Part shown: in pieces, positions 35,201 through 49,675 of the stretch
Layout of the letters: every line of letters begins with the position of its first letter
Numbering within the stretch: position 1 is the stretch's first letter
Assembly: GCA_023375785.1 (NCBI GenBank)
Contig: SZWC01000546.1
Coordinates: forward strand, 259,136 to 323,135
Reading direction: 5' to 3'
DNA: 64,000 nt
Source of the DNA: Penium margaritaceum
Taxonomy: Eukaryota > Streptophyta > Zygnematophyceae > Desmidiales > Peniaceae
Notes under the pieces: generated by a model
Database searches by the model: none
Seen by the model: only the letters and a program-made list of their open reading frames with translations
What the model was told of the DNA's origin: nothing
Program-made: the position numbers and the translations under genes

Positions 35201-38200
35201 CCGGGTTTTTACCTTGTTTATACCAGCAAGGTCTTGCATATTACATGTTTACTATGATTGGGCACTCTGACCATGGCTGACTCGTGTTACGATTCGTAGA
35301 AAGTCACTTGGTAAACTTTGTGACCATGGTCAGTCGCACATGCCAACTTTGTCAAGGCATTGCGCACAGTAGCCACACTGAGCCACCTGTATTCTACCTT
35401 TTTTGCATCTTCAAGATCATGCCTATTACATCTGCACTGTGATTGGACACTCTGACCGTGGGTGACGCGTGTTATGATTCATAGCCGTTTAAGGTACTTG
35501 GTAAACAGTGTGGTCATGGTCAGTGGCACATGCCAACTTTGTCAAGGCATTGCGCACAATAGCCGTGCCAAGCCAATGGGTTTTTACCTTCTTTATACCT
35601 GCAAGGTCATGAATATTAGATGTGCACTGTGATTGGGAAATATGAATGTGGCTGACTTGTGGTACGATTCGTAGAAGTTAAAGTCACTTGGTAAACTTTG
35701 TGGTCATGGTCAGTGGCACATGCCAACTTTGTCAAGGCATTGCGCACAATAGCCGTGCCAAGCCACCAGTTTTTTACCTTGTGTATACCTGTAAGGTCAT
35801 GCATATTGAATGTGCACTGTGATTGGGCACTCTGACCGTGGCTGACTTGTGTTACGATTCGTAGAAGTTAAAGTCACATGAAAAACTTTGTGGTCATGGT
35901 CAGTTGCACAGGCCAATTTGTCAAGGCATTGCGCACAGTAGCCACACCAAGGCACAGGTGTTTGACCTTGTTTGCACCTGCAAGATCATGCCTAATACAT
36001 CTGCACTGTGATTGGACACTCTGACCGTGGCTGATTCGTGTTATGATCAATAGACGTAAACGTCACTTGGTAAACTTTGCGGTCATGGTCAGTGGCACAT
36101 GCCAATTTATCAAGGCATTGCGCACAATAGCCACACCGAGCGACCAGTATTCTACCTTGCTTATACCTGTGAGGTCATGCCCAGTATATCTACACTGTGA
36201 TTGGACACTCTGACCGTGGCTGACTCGTGTTGTAATTCATAGCCCTTTAATGTACTTGGCAAACTTTGTGGTCATGGTCAGTGGCGTATGCCAACTTTCT
36301 CAAGGCATTGCGCACAATAGCCGTGCCAAGCCACCAGTTTTCTACCTTGTTTATACCAGCAAGGTCATGCATATTAGATGTGTACTATGATTGGGCACTC
36401 TGACTGTGGCTGACTCGTGTTACGGTTCGTAGAAGTTAAAGTCACATGGTAAACTTTGTGATCATGGTCAGTGGCACATGCCAATCTTGTCAAGGCGTTG
36501 CGCACAATAGCCACACCGAGCCACCAGTATTCTACCTTGTTTGCACCTTCAAGATCATGCCTAGTACATCTGCACTGTGATTGGACACTCTGACCGTGGG
36601 TGACGCGTGTTATGATTCATAGCCTTTTAAGGTACTTGGTAAACAGTGTTGTCATGCTCAGTGGCACATGCCAACTTTGTCAAGGTATTGCGCACAAAAG
36701 CCGTGCCAAGCCACCGGTTTTTTACCTTCTTTAGACCTGCAAGGTCATGCATATTACATGTGTACTATGATTGGGCACTCTGCCCGTGGCTGACGCATGT
36801 TGCGTTTCGTAGAAGTTAAAGTCACTTGGTAAACATTGTGATCATGGTCAGTGGCACATGCCAACTTTGTCAAGGCATTGCACACAATAGCCACACCGAG
36901 CCACCAGTATTCCACCTTTTTTGTACCTTCAAGATCATGCCTAGTACATCTGCACTGTGATTGCACACTCTGACCGTGGGTGACGCGTGTTATGATTCAT
37001 AGCCGTTTAAGGTACTTGGTAAACAGTGTGGTCATGGTCAGTGGCACATGTTAACTTTGTCAAGGCATTGCGTACAATAGCCGTGCCAAGCCAACAGTTT
37101 TTTACCTTCTTTAGACCTGCAACGTCATGCATACTAGATGTGCACTGTCATTGGGCACTCTGACCGTGGCTGACTTGTGTTACGATTCGTAGAAGTTAAA
37201 GTCACTTGGTACACTTTGTGGTCATGGTCAGTGGCACATGCCAATTTGTCAAGGCATTGCGCACAATAGCCACACCGAGCCACCAGTATTCTACCTTGTT
37301 TATACCTGTAAGGTCATGCCCAGTATATCTGCAATGTGATTGGACACTCTGACCGTGGCTGTCTCGTGTTATAATTCATAGCCGTTTAATGTACTTGGTA
37401 AACGTTGTGGTCACGGTAAGTGGCACATGCCAACTTTGTCAAGGGATTGCGCACAATAGCCGTGCCAAGCTACCGGTTTGTTACCTTGTTTATACCAGCA
37501 AGGTCATGCATGTTATATGTGTACTATGATTGGGCACTCTGATCGTGGCTGACTCGTCTTGCAATTCGTAGAAGTGAAAGTCACCTGGTAAACTTTGTGA
37601 TCATGGTCACTGGCACATGCCAACTTTGTCAAGACATTCCGCACAATAGCCACACCGAGCCACCAGTATTATACCTTGTTTGCACCTTCAAGATCATGCC
37701 TAGTTCATCTGCACAGTGATTAGTCACTCTGGCCATGGGTGACGCGTGTTATGATTCGTAGCCGTTTAAGGTACTTGGTAAACAGTGTGGTCATGGTCAG
37801 TGGCACTTGCCAACTTTGTCAAGGCATTGCGCACAATACCCGTGCCAAGCCAACAGTTCTTTACCTTCTTTATACCTGCAAGGTCATGCATATTAGATGT
37901 GCACTATGAGATGGCACTCTGAATGTGGCTGACTCGTGTTATGATTCGTAGAAGTTAAAGTCACTTGGTAAACTTTGTGGTCATGGTCAGTGGCACATGC
38001 CAACTTTGTCAATGCATTGCGCACAATAGCCGTGCCAAGCCACCATTTTTTAAATTGTGTATACCTGTAAGGTCATGCATATTAGATGTGCACTGTGATT
38101 GGGCACTTTGACCATGGTTGACTTGTGTTACGATTGGTAGAAGTTAAGGTCACTTGGTAAACGTTTTGGTCATGGTCAGTGGCACATGCCAACTTTGTCA

Positions 38201-41200
38201 AGTCAGTGCACAAAACAGCCACACCGAGACACCAGTATTCTACCTTCTTTGTACCTGCAAGATCATGTCTAGTACATCTGTACTGTGATTGGACAATATG
38301 ACCGTGGCTGACTCGTGTTATGATCAATAGAAGTAAACGTCACTTGGATACATTTGTGGTCATGGTCAGTGGCACATGCCAACTTTGTCAAGGCATTGCG
38401 CACAATAGCCAACACCGAGCCACCAGTATTCTACCTTGTTTATACCTATAAGGTCATGCCCAGTATATCTGCAATGTGATTGGACACTCTGACCGTGGCT
38501 GTCTCGTGTTATGAGTCATAGCCGTTTCAGGTACTTGGTAAACTTTGTGGTCATGGTCATGGGCACATGCCAACTTTGTCAAGGCATTGTGCACAATAAT
38601 CGTGCCAAGCCACCGGTTCTTTATCTTGTTAATTCCTACAAGGTCATGCCTCGTACATCTGAACTGTGACTGGGCACTCTGACTGTAGCTGTCTCGTGTT
38701 ACGATTTGTAGAAGATAAAGTCACTTGGTAGACTTTGTGGTCATGGTCAGTTGCACATGCCAACTTTGTAAAGGCATTCCAAACAATAGCTATACCGAGC
38801 CACCAGTATTATACCTTGTTTGCACCATCAAAATCATGCCTAGCACATCTGCACAGTGATTGGACACTCTGACCGTGGGTGACGCGTGTTATGATTCGTA
38901 GCCGTTTAAGGTACTTGGTAAACTGTGCGGTCATGGTCAGTGGCACATGCCAACTTTGTCAAGACATTGTGCACAATAGCCATGCCAAGCCACCAGTTTT
39001 TTACCTTCTTTATACCTGCAAGGTCATGCATATTAGATGTGCACTATGCTTGGGCACTCTGAATGTGGCTGACTCGTGTTACAATTCATAGAAGTTAAAG
39101 TCACTTGGTAAACTTTGTGGTCATGGTCAGTGGCACATGCCAACTTTGTCAAGGCATTGCGCACAATAGCCGTGCCAAGCCACCGGTTTTTTACATTGTG
39201 TATACCTGTAAGGTCATGCATATTAGATGTGCACTGTGATTGGGCACTTTGACCATGGTTGACTTGTGTTACGATGCGTAGACGTTAAGGTCACTTGGTA
39301 AACATTGTGGTCATGGTCAGTGGCACATGCCATGCCTTGACAAAGTTGGCATGTGCCACTGACCATGACCACAAAGTTTACCAAGTGACTTTAACTTCTA
39401 CGNCGCACAATAGCCGTGCCAAGCCACCGGTTTTTTACATTGTGTATACCTGTAAGGTCATGCATATTAGATGTGCACTGTGATTGGGCACTTTGACCAT
39501 GGTTGACTTGTGTTACGATTCGTAGAAGTTAAGGTCACTTGGTAGACTATGTGGTCGTGGTCAGTGGCACATTCCAACTTTGTCAAGTCATTGCACAAAA
39601 TAGCCACACTGAGACACCAGTATTCTACCTTGTTTGTACCTGCAAGATCATGCCTAGTACATCTGCACTGTGATTGGTCACTCTGACCGTGGCTGACTCG
39701 TGTTATGATCAATAGAAGTAAATGTCACTTGGATACATTTGTGGTCATGGTCAGTGGCACATGCCGACTTTGTCAAGGCATTGCGCACATTAGCCACACC
39801 GAGCCACCATAATTCTACCTTGTTCGTACCTGTACAATCATGCCTATGACATGTGCACTGTGATTGGACACTCTGAGCGTGGATGACTCGTGTTATGAGT
39901 CATAGCCGTTTAAGGTACTTAGTAGACTTTGTGGTCATAGTTAGTGGCACATGCCAACTTTGTCAAGGCATTGCGCACAATAGTCGTGCCAAGCCACCCG
40001 TTTTTTCCCTTTTTTATTCCTGTAAGGTCATGCCTAGTACATCTGAACTGTGATTGGGCACTCTGACTGTAGCTGACACGTGTTACAATTTGTAGAAAAG
40101 AAAGTCACTTGGTATACTTTGTGTTCATGGTCAGTGGCACATGCCAACTTGGTCAAGGCATTGCGCACAATAGGCGTGCCAAGAAACCACTTTTTTACCT
40201 TGTTTATACATGCAAGGTCATGCATATTAGATGTGCACTGTGATTGGACACTATGACTGTGGTTGACTCGTATTACGATTCGTATAAGGTAAAGACACCT
40301 GGTAGACTTTGTGGTCATGGTCAGTGGCACATGCCAACAGTGTCAACAATCGCCAGTCCGAGCCACCAGTACTCTACCTTGTTTGAACCTACAAGATCAT
40401 TCCTAGTACATCTGCACTGTGACTGGACACTCTGACCGTGGTTGACTCGTATCATGATCAATAGATTTAAAAGTCACTTGGATGCATTTGTGGTCATGGT
40501 CAGTGGCACATGCCAACTTTGTCAAGGCATTGCGCACATTAGCCACACCGAGCCACCCGTATTCTACCTTGTTTGCACCTGCAAGATCATGCCTAGTACA
40601 TCTTAACTGTGATTGGACACTTTGACCGTGGGTGACGCGTGTTATGATTCATAGCCGTTTAAGGCACTTGGTAAACGTTGTGGTCATGGTCAGTGGCACA
40701 TGCCAACTTTGTCAAGGCATTGCGCACAATAGCCGTGCCAAACCACCGGTATTTTACCTTGTTTATACCTGCAAGGTCATGCTTCTTAGATGTGCACTGT
40801 GATTGGGCACTCTGAATGTGGCTGACTCGTGTTACGATTCGTAGAAGCTAAAGCCACTTGGTAAACATTGTGGTCATGGTAAGTGGCACATGCCAACTTT
40901 GTCAAGGCATTGCCCATAATAGCCGTGCCAAGCGACCGGTTTTTACCCTGTGTATACCTGTAAGGTCATGCATATTAGATGTGCATTGTGATTGGGCACT
41001 CTGACCGTGGCTGACTCGTGTTAGGATTCCTAGAAGTTAACGTCATTTGGTAAACTGCGTGGTCATGGTCATTGGCACATGCCAACTTTGTCAAGTCATT
41101 GCGCACAATAGCCAAACCGAGACACCAGTATTCTACCTTGTTTGTACATGCAAGATCATGCATAGTACGTCTGCACTGTGATTGGACACTCTGACCGTGG

Positions 41201-44200
41201 CTGGGTCGTGTTATGATCAATAGAAGTAAAAGTCACTTGGATACATTTGTCGTCATGGTCACTGGCACATGCCAACTTTGTCATGGTATTGCGCACAACA
41301 GCCACACCGAGCCTCCAGTATTCCACCTTGTTTGTACCTGTAAGAGCATGCCTAGTACATCTGCACTGTCATTGGACACTCTGACCGTGGCTGACTCGTG
41401 TTATGAGTCATAGCTGTTTAAGGTACTTGGTAAACTTTGTGGTCATGGTCACTGGCACATGCCAACTTTGTCAAGGCATTGCGCACAATAGCCGTGCCAA
41501 GCCACCCTTTTTTTACCTTGTTTATACCTGCAAGGTCATGCCTAGTACATTTGAACTGTGATTGGGCACTCTCACTGTGGCTGACTCGTGTTACGGTTCG
41601 TAGACGTTAAAGTCACCTGGTAAACGTTCTGGTCATGGTCATTGGCACATGCCAGTTTTCTCAAGGCATTGCGCACAATTGCCGTCCCAAGCCACCGGTT
41701 TTTACATTGTTTATACTTGCAAGGTCATGCATATGAGATGTACACTGTGATTGGGCACTCTGACCGTGGTTTGCTCGTGTTACGATTCGTAGAAGGCAAG
41801 GTCACTTGGTAAACTTTGTGGTCATGGTCAAAGGCACATGCCAACATCGTCAAGGCATTACGCACAATAGCCATTCCGAGCCACCGGTGTTCTACCTTGT
41901 TTGAACCTTCAAGATAATGCCTAGTACATCTGCAATGTGATTGGACACTCTGACCGTGGCTGACTTGTGTTATGATCAATAGATGTAAAAGTCACTTGGA
42001 TACATTTATGGTCATGGTCAGTGGCACATGCAAACTTTGCCAATGCATTGCGCACAATAGCCACACCGAGGCACCAGTATTCTACCTTGTTCATACCTGC
42101 AAGGTCATGCGCAGTATATCTTCACTGTGAATGGACACTCTGCCCGTGGCAGACTCGTGTTATCATTCATAGCCGTTTAAGTTACTTGGTAAACTTTGTG
42201 GTCATGGTAAGTGGCACATGCCAACTTGGTCAAGGCATTGCGCACAAAAGCTGTGTCAAGCCACCGGATTTCTACCTTTTTGTACCAGCAAGGTCATGCA
42301 TATCATATGTGCACTATGATTGGGCACTCTAACAGTGTCTGACTCGTGTTACGATTTGTAGAAGCTAGTCACTTGGTTAACTTTGTGATCATGGTCAGTG
42401 GCACATGCCAACTCTGTCAAGACATTGCGGACAATAGCCACACCGAGCCACCCGTATTCTACATTGTTTGCACCTGCAAGATCATGCCTAGTACATGTGC
42501 ACTGTGATTGGACACTCTGATCGTAGGTGACGCGTGTTATGATTCATAGCCGTTTAAGGTACTTGGTAAAGAGCCTGGTCATGGTCAGTAGCACATGCCA
42601 ACTTTGTCAAGGCATTGCGTACAATAGCCGTGTCAAGCCACCGGTATTTTACCTTGTTTATACCTGCAAGGTCATGCATATTAGATGTGCACTGTGATTG
42701 GGCACTTTGACTGTGGCTGACTTGTGTTACGACTCGTAGACGTTGTGGTCATGGTCAGTGGCACATGCCAACATTGTCAAGTCATTGCGCACAATAGCCA
42801 CACAAAGACACCAGTATTCTACCTTGTTTGTACCTGCAAGATCATTCCTAGTACATCTGCACTGTGATTGGACACTCTGACCGTGGTTGACTCGTGTTAT
42901 GATCGATAGAAGTAAAATTCACTTTGATACATTTGTGGTCATGGTCAGTGGCACATGCCAACTTTGTCAGGGCATTGCGCACAATAGCCGCACTGAGCCA
43001 ACAGTATTCTACCTTGTTTATATCTGCAAGGTCATGCCTAGTACATCTGCACTGTCGTTGGACACTCTGACAGTGGCTGACTCGTGTTATGAGTCATAGC
43101 CGTTTAAAGTTTTTGTAAACTTTGTGGACATGGTCAGTGGCACATACCAACTTTGTGAAGGCATTGCGCACAATAGTCGTGCCCAGCCACCAGTTTTGTA
43201 CTTTGTTTATATCTGCAAGGTCATGCCTAGCACATCTAAACTGTAATCGGGCACTCTGACTGTGGCTGACTTGTGTTACGATTCGTAGATGTTAAAGTCA
43301 CTTGGTAAACTTTGTGGTCATGGTCAGTGGCACATGCCAACTTTGTCAAGGCATTGCGCACAATAGCCGTGCCAAGCTACCGGTATTTACCTTGTGTATA
43401 CCTGTAGGGTCATGCATATTAGATGTGCACTGTTATTGGGCACTCTGACCGTGGCTGACTCGAGTTACGATTCGTAGAAGTTAAAGTCACTTGGTAAACT
43501 TTGTGGTCATTGTCAGTGGCACATGCCAACTTTGTCAAGTAATTGCGCACAATAGCCAAACCGAGACACCAGTATTCTACCTTGTTTGTCCCTGCAACAT
43601 CATGCCTTATACATCTGCACTGTGATTGGACACTCTGACCGTGGCTGACTCGTGTTATGATCAATAGAAGTAAAAGTCACTTGGATACACTTGTCGTCAT
43701 GGTCATCGGCACATGCCAACTTTGTCATGGTACTGCGCACAATAGCCAAACCGAGCCACCCGTATTCTACCCTGTTTGCACCTTCAAGATCATGCCCAGT
43801 ACATCTGCACTGTGATCAGACACTCAGACCATGGGTGACGCGTGTTATGATTCGTACCGTTTAAGGTACTTGGTAAACAGTGTGGTAATGGACAGTGGCA
43901 CATGCCAACTTTGCCAAGGCATTGCGCATAATAGCCGTGCCAAGCCACCGGTTTTTTGCATTTTTTATACCTGCAAGGTCATGCATATTAGATGTGTACT
44001 ATGTTTGGGCACTCTGATTGTGGCAGACTGGTGTTATGACTCGTAGAAGTTAAAGTCACTTGGTAACCTTTGTGATCATGGTCAGTGGCACATGCCAACT
44101 TTGTCAAGGCATTCTGCATAATAGCCACACCGAGCCACCAGTATTCTACCTTGTTTGCACCTTCAAGATCATGCCTAGTACATCTGCACAGTGATTGGAC

Positions 44201-46481
44201 ACTCTGACCGTGGGTGACGCATGTTATGATTCGTAGCCGTTTAAGGTACTTGGTAAACAGCGTGGTCATAGTCAGTGGCACATGCCAGCTTTGTCGAGAC
44301 ATTGCGCACAATAGCCGTGCCAAGCCACCAGTTTTTGACCTTCTTTATACCTGCAAGGTCATGCATATTAGATGTGCACTACGATTGGGCACTCTGAATG
44401 TGGCTGACTCGTGTTACAATCCGTAGAAGTTAAAGTCACTTGGTAAACTTTGTGGTCATGGTCAGTGGCACATGCCAACTTTGTCAAGACATTGCGCTCA
44501 ATAGACGTGCCAAGCCACCGTTTTTTTACATTGTGTATACCTGTAAGGTCATGCATATCAGGTGTGCAACGTGATTGGGCACTTTGACCATGGTTGACTT
44601 GTGTTGCGATTCGTAGAGGTTAAGGTCACTTGGTAAACTTTGAGGTCATGGTCAGTGGCACATGCCAACGTTGTCAAGTAATTGCACAAAATAGCGACAC
44701 GGAGACAACAGTATTCTACCTTGTTTGTACCTGCAAGATCATGCCTAGCACATCTGCACTGTGATTGGTCACTCTGACCGTGGCTGACTCGTGTTATGAT
44801 CAATAGAAGTAAAAGTCACTTGGATACATTTGTGGTCATGGTCAGTGGCACATGCCAACGTTTTCAAGACATTGCGCACAATAGCCACACCGAGCCACCA
44901 GTATTCTACCTTGTTTGTACCTGTAAGATCATGCCTAGTACATGTGCACTGTGATTGGAAACTCTGACTGTGGCTGACTCGTGTTAGGAGTCATAGCCGT
45001 TTAAGGTACTTGGTAGACTTAATGGTCATGGTCAGTGGCACATGCCAACTTTGTCCAGGCATTGCGCACAATAGTCGTACCACGCCACCAGGTTTTTACC
45101 TTGTTTATTCCTGTAAGGTCATGCCTAGTACATCGGAACTGTGATTGGGCACTCTGACTGTAGCTGACACGTGTTACGATTTGTAGAAAATGAAGTTATT
45201 TGGTATACTTTGTGGTCATGGTCAGTGGCACATGCCAACTTTGTCAAGGAATTCCGCATAATAGCCACACCGAGCCACCAGTATTCTATCTTGTTTGTAC
45301 CTTTAAGATCATGCCTAGTACATCTGCACAGTGATTGGATACTCTGACCGTGGGTGACGCATGTTATGATACGTAGCCGTTTAAGGTACCTGGTAAACAG
45401 TGTGGTCATGGTCAGTGGCACATGCCAACTTTGTCAAGACATTGCGCAATATAGCCGTGCCAAGCCACCAGTGTTCTACCTTCTTTATACCTGCAAGGTC
45501 ATGCATATTAGATGTGCACTATGCTTGGGCATTCTGAATGTGGCTGACTCGTGTTACCATTCGTAGAAGTTAAAGTCACTTGGTAAACTTTGTGGTCATG
45601 GTCAGTGGCACATGCCAACTTTGTCAAGTCATTGCACAAAATAGCCACACCGAGACACCAGTATTCTACCTTGTTTGTACCTGCAAGATCATGCCTAGTA
45701 CATCTGCAATGTGATTGGTCACTCTGACCATGGCTGACTCGTGTTATGATCAATAGAAGTAAAAGTCACTTGGATACATTTGTGGTCATGGTCAGTGGCA
45801 CATGCCAACTTTGTCAAGGCAATCCGCACAATAGCCATACCTAGCCACCATTATTCTAGCTTGTTTATACCTGCAAGGTCCTCCCCAGTGCATCTGCACT
45901 GTGATTGGACACTCTGACCGTGGCTGACTCGTGTTATGATTCGTAGCTGTTCAATGTACTTTGTAAACTTTGTGGTCATGGTTAGTGGCACATGCCAACT
46001 TTGTCAAGGCATTGTGCACAATAGCCGTGCCAAGCCACCAATGTTCTGCCTTGTTTGCACCTGCAAGATCATGCCTAGTACATCTGCACTGTGATTGGAC
46101 ACTCTGACCTTGGCTAACTCGTGTTATGATCAATAAAAGTATATGTCACTTGGATACAGTTGTGGTCATGGCCAGAAGCACATGCCAACTTTGTCAAGGC
46201 ATTGCACACAATAGCCACACCGAGCTACTGATATTCTACCTTGTTTATACCTGTACGTTCATGTCCAGTATATCTGCACTGTGATTGGACATTCTGACCG
46301 TGGCTGACTCGTGTCATGATTTATAGCCATTTAAGGTACTTGGTAAACTTTGTAGTCATGGTACGTGGCACATGCCAACTCTTTGAAGGCATTACGCACA
46401 ATAGTCGTGCCAAGCCATCAGTTTTTTACCTTGTTTATACCAGCAAGGTCATGCCTAGTACATCTGAAGTGTGATTGGGCA
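20210..46481 (+). repeat. 190-bp satellite, main + array (26 kb)
   Basis: About 138 monomers without any inserted element. All three classes occur; class A runs dominate 25.2-26.5 and 31.9-32.5 kb, while B and C dominate 33.5-45.5 kb. Class B monomers typically continue with AGCCGTGCCAAGCCACCGG, TTTTTTACC and GCATATTAGATGTGCACTG; A and C with AGCCACACCGAGCCACCAG, TATTCTACC and GCCTAGTACATCTGCACTG. Higher-order repeats and segmental duplications are described under findings. Open frames of 60-160 codons in this stretch arise because trimers of 190 bp keep frame (570 bp); none is a gene. Confidence 0.95.
39331..39403 (-). other. Short inverted satellite piece ending at an N
   Basis: Seventy-two bases of reverse-oriented class C monomer (CATGCCTTGACAAAGTTGGC onward) interrupt the + array and end at a single N (39403). 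About 150 bp on the two sides (39161-39309 and 39405-39550) are almost identical. This looks like an assembly fold-back or unmerged contig overlap rather than biology. Confidence 0.8.
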
Positions 46482-47087
46482 TGTCAAAAGAATGCAGATG
46501 CGAGAGCAGCAGCAGCAGAAGCAGGTAGATGCGTCCGGACATGCAAGCGTACATCAGTAGAGTGACGTAGGCGAGAGCGGTCTGAGGAGTTAGTCGCGAA
46601 AGCTGATACACGCTGAGACGCGAGGTAGCTGGGGTAGACAGGTTGATGTGAGAGATAGTGCTAGCGAGATGAGTGATGGTTGGCGGAGTATGAGAGCTGA
46701 GCGAAGGAGCGAGAGTGACGGAGCGAAGCGTTGAGGGGGGCTGGCAAAGACAAAGAATGCGAGGAGCGAGCAGAGCGAAGACACGGCGGTGAAGCCGTGG
46801 AACCAAAGGGGAACAGGATGAGTATAACTGTTCTGGTTAAACTAGGGAGGGACTGAACATCCTCCGTATATACAACATAACAGGACAAAATAAGTATTGA
46901 CGGCTTCTTTCCGCTAGCCGGATGCGTGGCGACGTGGTCGCTTACTAGAGGCGGCTCGACTCTGGTGGAACGGTCATGACCGACCAGCCGTTACCGAGGG
47001 AGGTTTGGTGCGGGAACCTGAACCAGGATCGAGAGCGCGGATTATCCGGGGAGTGAAGAGCACCTTGTCTGAGTCACATTTCTGACA
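46482..47087 (-). mobile_element. Solo LTR of the element 3/5 group
   Basis: A 606-bp sequence with TGTCAAAAGAATGCAG at the left and TTTCTGACA at the right, related over its length to the element 3 LTRs (shared words GAGCGAAGACACGGCGG and ACCAAAGGGGAACAGGATGA). It has a perfect 5-bp target duplication GGGCA (46477-46481 and 47088-47092), and the satellite is in phase across it. There is no interior, so the element was reduced to one LTR, the usual result of recombination between its two LTRs. By comparison with element 3 it was on the - strand. Confidence 0.92.
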
Positions 47088-49026
47088 GGGCAGTCTGACT
47101 TTGGCTGACTCATGTTACGATTCGTACAAGTTACTTGGTAAACTTTGTGGTCATGGTCAGTGGCACATGCCAACTTTGTCAAGGTATTGCGCACATTCGC
47201 ACACTGAGCCACCAGTATTCTACCTGGTTTGAACCTGCAAGATCATGCCTAGTCATCTGCACTGTGATTGGACACTGTGTCCGTGGCTGACTTGTGTTAT
47301 GATCAATAGAAGTAAAAGTCACCTGGATATATTTGTGGTCATGGTCAGTGGCAAATGCCTGCTTTGTCAAGGCATTGGCACAGTAGCCACACTGAGCCAC
47401 CAGTATTCTAAATTGTTTATACCTGCAAGGTCATGCCCATTATATCTGCACTTTGAATGGACACTCTGATCGTGGCTGACTCGTGTTATGATTCATAGCT
47501 GTTTGAGGTACTTGGTAAACTTTGTGGTCATGGTCAGTGGCACATGCCAACTTTGTCAAAGCATTGCGCACAATAGCCGTGCCAAGACACCGGGTTTTAC
47601 CCTGTTTATACCTGCAAGGTCATGTATATTAGATGTGTACTGTGATTGGGTACTCTGACCGTGGCTGACTTGTGTTATGATTGGTAGACGTTAAAGTAAC
47701 TCGGTAAACTTTGTGGTAATGGTCAGTGCACGTGCCAACCTAGTCAAGGCATTGCGCACAATAGCCACACCGAGCCACCAATACTCTACCTTGTTTGTAA
47801 CTGCAAGATCATGCCTAGTACATTTGCACTGTGATTGGACACTCCCACCGTGGCTGACGCGTGTTATGATTCGTAACCGTTTAAGGTACTTGGTAAACTT
47901 TGTGGTTATGGTCAGTGGCACATGCCAACGTGGTCAAGGCATTGCGCACAATAGCCACATCGAGCCACCAGTATTCTACCTTGTTTGTACCTGCAAGGTC
48001 ATGCCTAATACATCTGCATTGTGATTGGATACCCTGACCGTGGCTGACTCGTGTTATGATCAATAGAACTAAAAGACACTTGGATTCATTTCTGGTCATG
48101 GTCAGCGGCACATGCCAACTTTGTCAAGGCATTGCGCACAATAGCCACACCGAGCCACCAGTATTCCACCTTGTTTAGACCTGCAAGGTCATGCCTATTA
48201 CATCTGCACTGTGATTGGACACCCTGACCGTGGCTGACTCGTGTTATGATTCATAGCCGTTCAATGTACTTGGTAAACTTTGTGGTCATGGTCAGTGGCA
48301 CATACCAACTTTGTCAAGACATTGCGCACAATAGCCGTACAAAGCCACCGGTTTTTTACCTTGTTTATACCCGCAAGATCATGCATGTTAAATGTGAGCT
48401 CTGATTGGGCACTCTGACCGTGGCTGACTTGTGTTACGATTCGTATAAGTTAAAGTCACTTGGTAAACTTTGTGGTCATGGTCAGTGGCACATGCCAACT
48501 TTGTCAAGGCATTGCGCACAATAGCGACACCGAGCCACCAGTATTCTACCTTTTTTTAACCTGCAATATCATTCCTAGTACATCTGCATTGTGATTGGAC
48601 ACTCTGACCGTGGCTGACCCGTGTTATGATCAATAGAATTAAAAGTCACTTGGATATACTTGTGGTCATGGTCAGTGGCACATGCCAACTTTGCCAAGGC
48701 ATTGCGCACAATAGCCACAACGAGCCACCAGTATTCTACCTTGTTTATACCTGCAAGGTCATGCCTAGTATATTTGCAATGTGATTGGGCACTCTGACTG
48801 TGGCTGACTCGTGTTATGATTAATAGCCGTTTAAGGTAGTTGGTAAACTTTGTGGTCATGGTCAGTGGCACATGCCACCTTTGTCAAGGCATTGCATACA
48901 ATAGCCGTGCCAAGCCACCGGTTTTTTGCCTTGTTTATACCTGTAAGGTCATGCATATTAGATGTGCAATGTCATTGGGCACTCTGACCATGGCTGACTC
49001 GTGTTACAATTTGTAGAAGTTAAAGT
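47088..49026 (+). repeat. 190-bp satellite, + direction
   Basis: About ten monomers between the solo LTR and element 5. They start with the second copy of the GGGCA target duplication and end with the first copy of AAAGT. Confidence 0.94.
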
Positions 49027-49632
49027 CGTCAGAAGAATGCAATGAGCAAGGACAGCAGGAGCAAGAGCAAGCAGAGGCAATGAAGCAAGCTGACGTAACG
49101 TAGTGAAGTGACGGAAGCAGAGCAGTGAGAGAAGGCCCATGGATGTAGTCACCGAGTCGCAAGAGGACGCGAGGCACTGGAGCTCCGAGGTAGACTGAGC
49201 GCAGATGAGAGAACTTGAGAGCGAAGCGAGGGAGGCGTCGGAAGCGAAAGGGTAAGGGTGGCGAAGCGAATAGCCTTGAGGAGACTGTGGTGGGTGAAGG
49301 CAATGGACGCGAGAGGCGAGCAGAGCGAATACACAGCGGCGAAGCCGCGGGACCAAAGGGGAACAGGATGAATAGAACTGTTCTGGTTAACTCGAGGGAA
49401 TGAGCATCCTCAGTATAGAAAGGACAGAATAGGACAAATGAGCAAAACAACGGCTTCTTTCCGCTAGCCGGACGCAAGTGACAGGTGTCACTTTATTAGG
49501 TGATGACTTGTCCAAAGGGTCTGAACGGTCGAGCAACCGGAGAGCCGTTGGGCAAGGTGGTTCAGTCATGGGAATTGAACCGTTATTGAGACCGAGATAT
49601 TTTCTTCTCTTGTCAAGGCTTCATTTCTGACA
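49027..49632 (-). repeat. Element 5 left (3') LTR
   Basis: A 606-bp LTR ending TTTCTGACA, then the polypurine tract. It is matched by 52010-52613. Confidence 0.92.
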
Positions 49633-49645
49633 CCTCCCTTGAAGC
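49633..49645 (-). promoter_or_regulatory. Element 5 polypurine tract
   Basis: CCTCCCTTGAAGC on the + strand reads GCTTCAAGGGAGG on the coding strand and touches the left LTR. It resembles the element 3 tract. Confidence 0.8.
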
Positions 49646-49675
49646 TTGACAAGAGGTAAGAGAGCAAGAGGCAGA

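Noticed and set aside
20210-46481. CRISPR array or telomeric repeat
   Set aside because: Units are contiguous 190-bp monomers with no short repeat/unique spacer pattern, and no TTTAGGG-type telomere tracts are seen.
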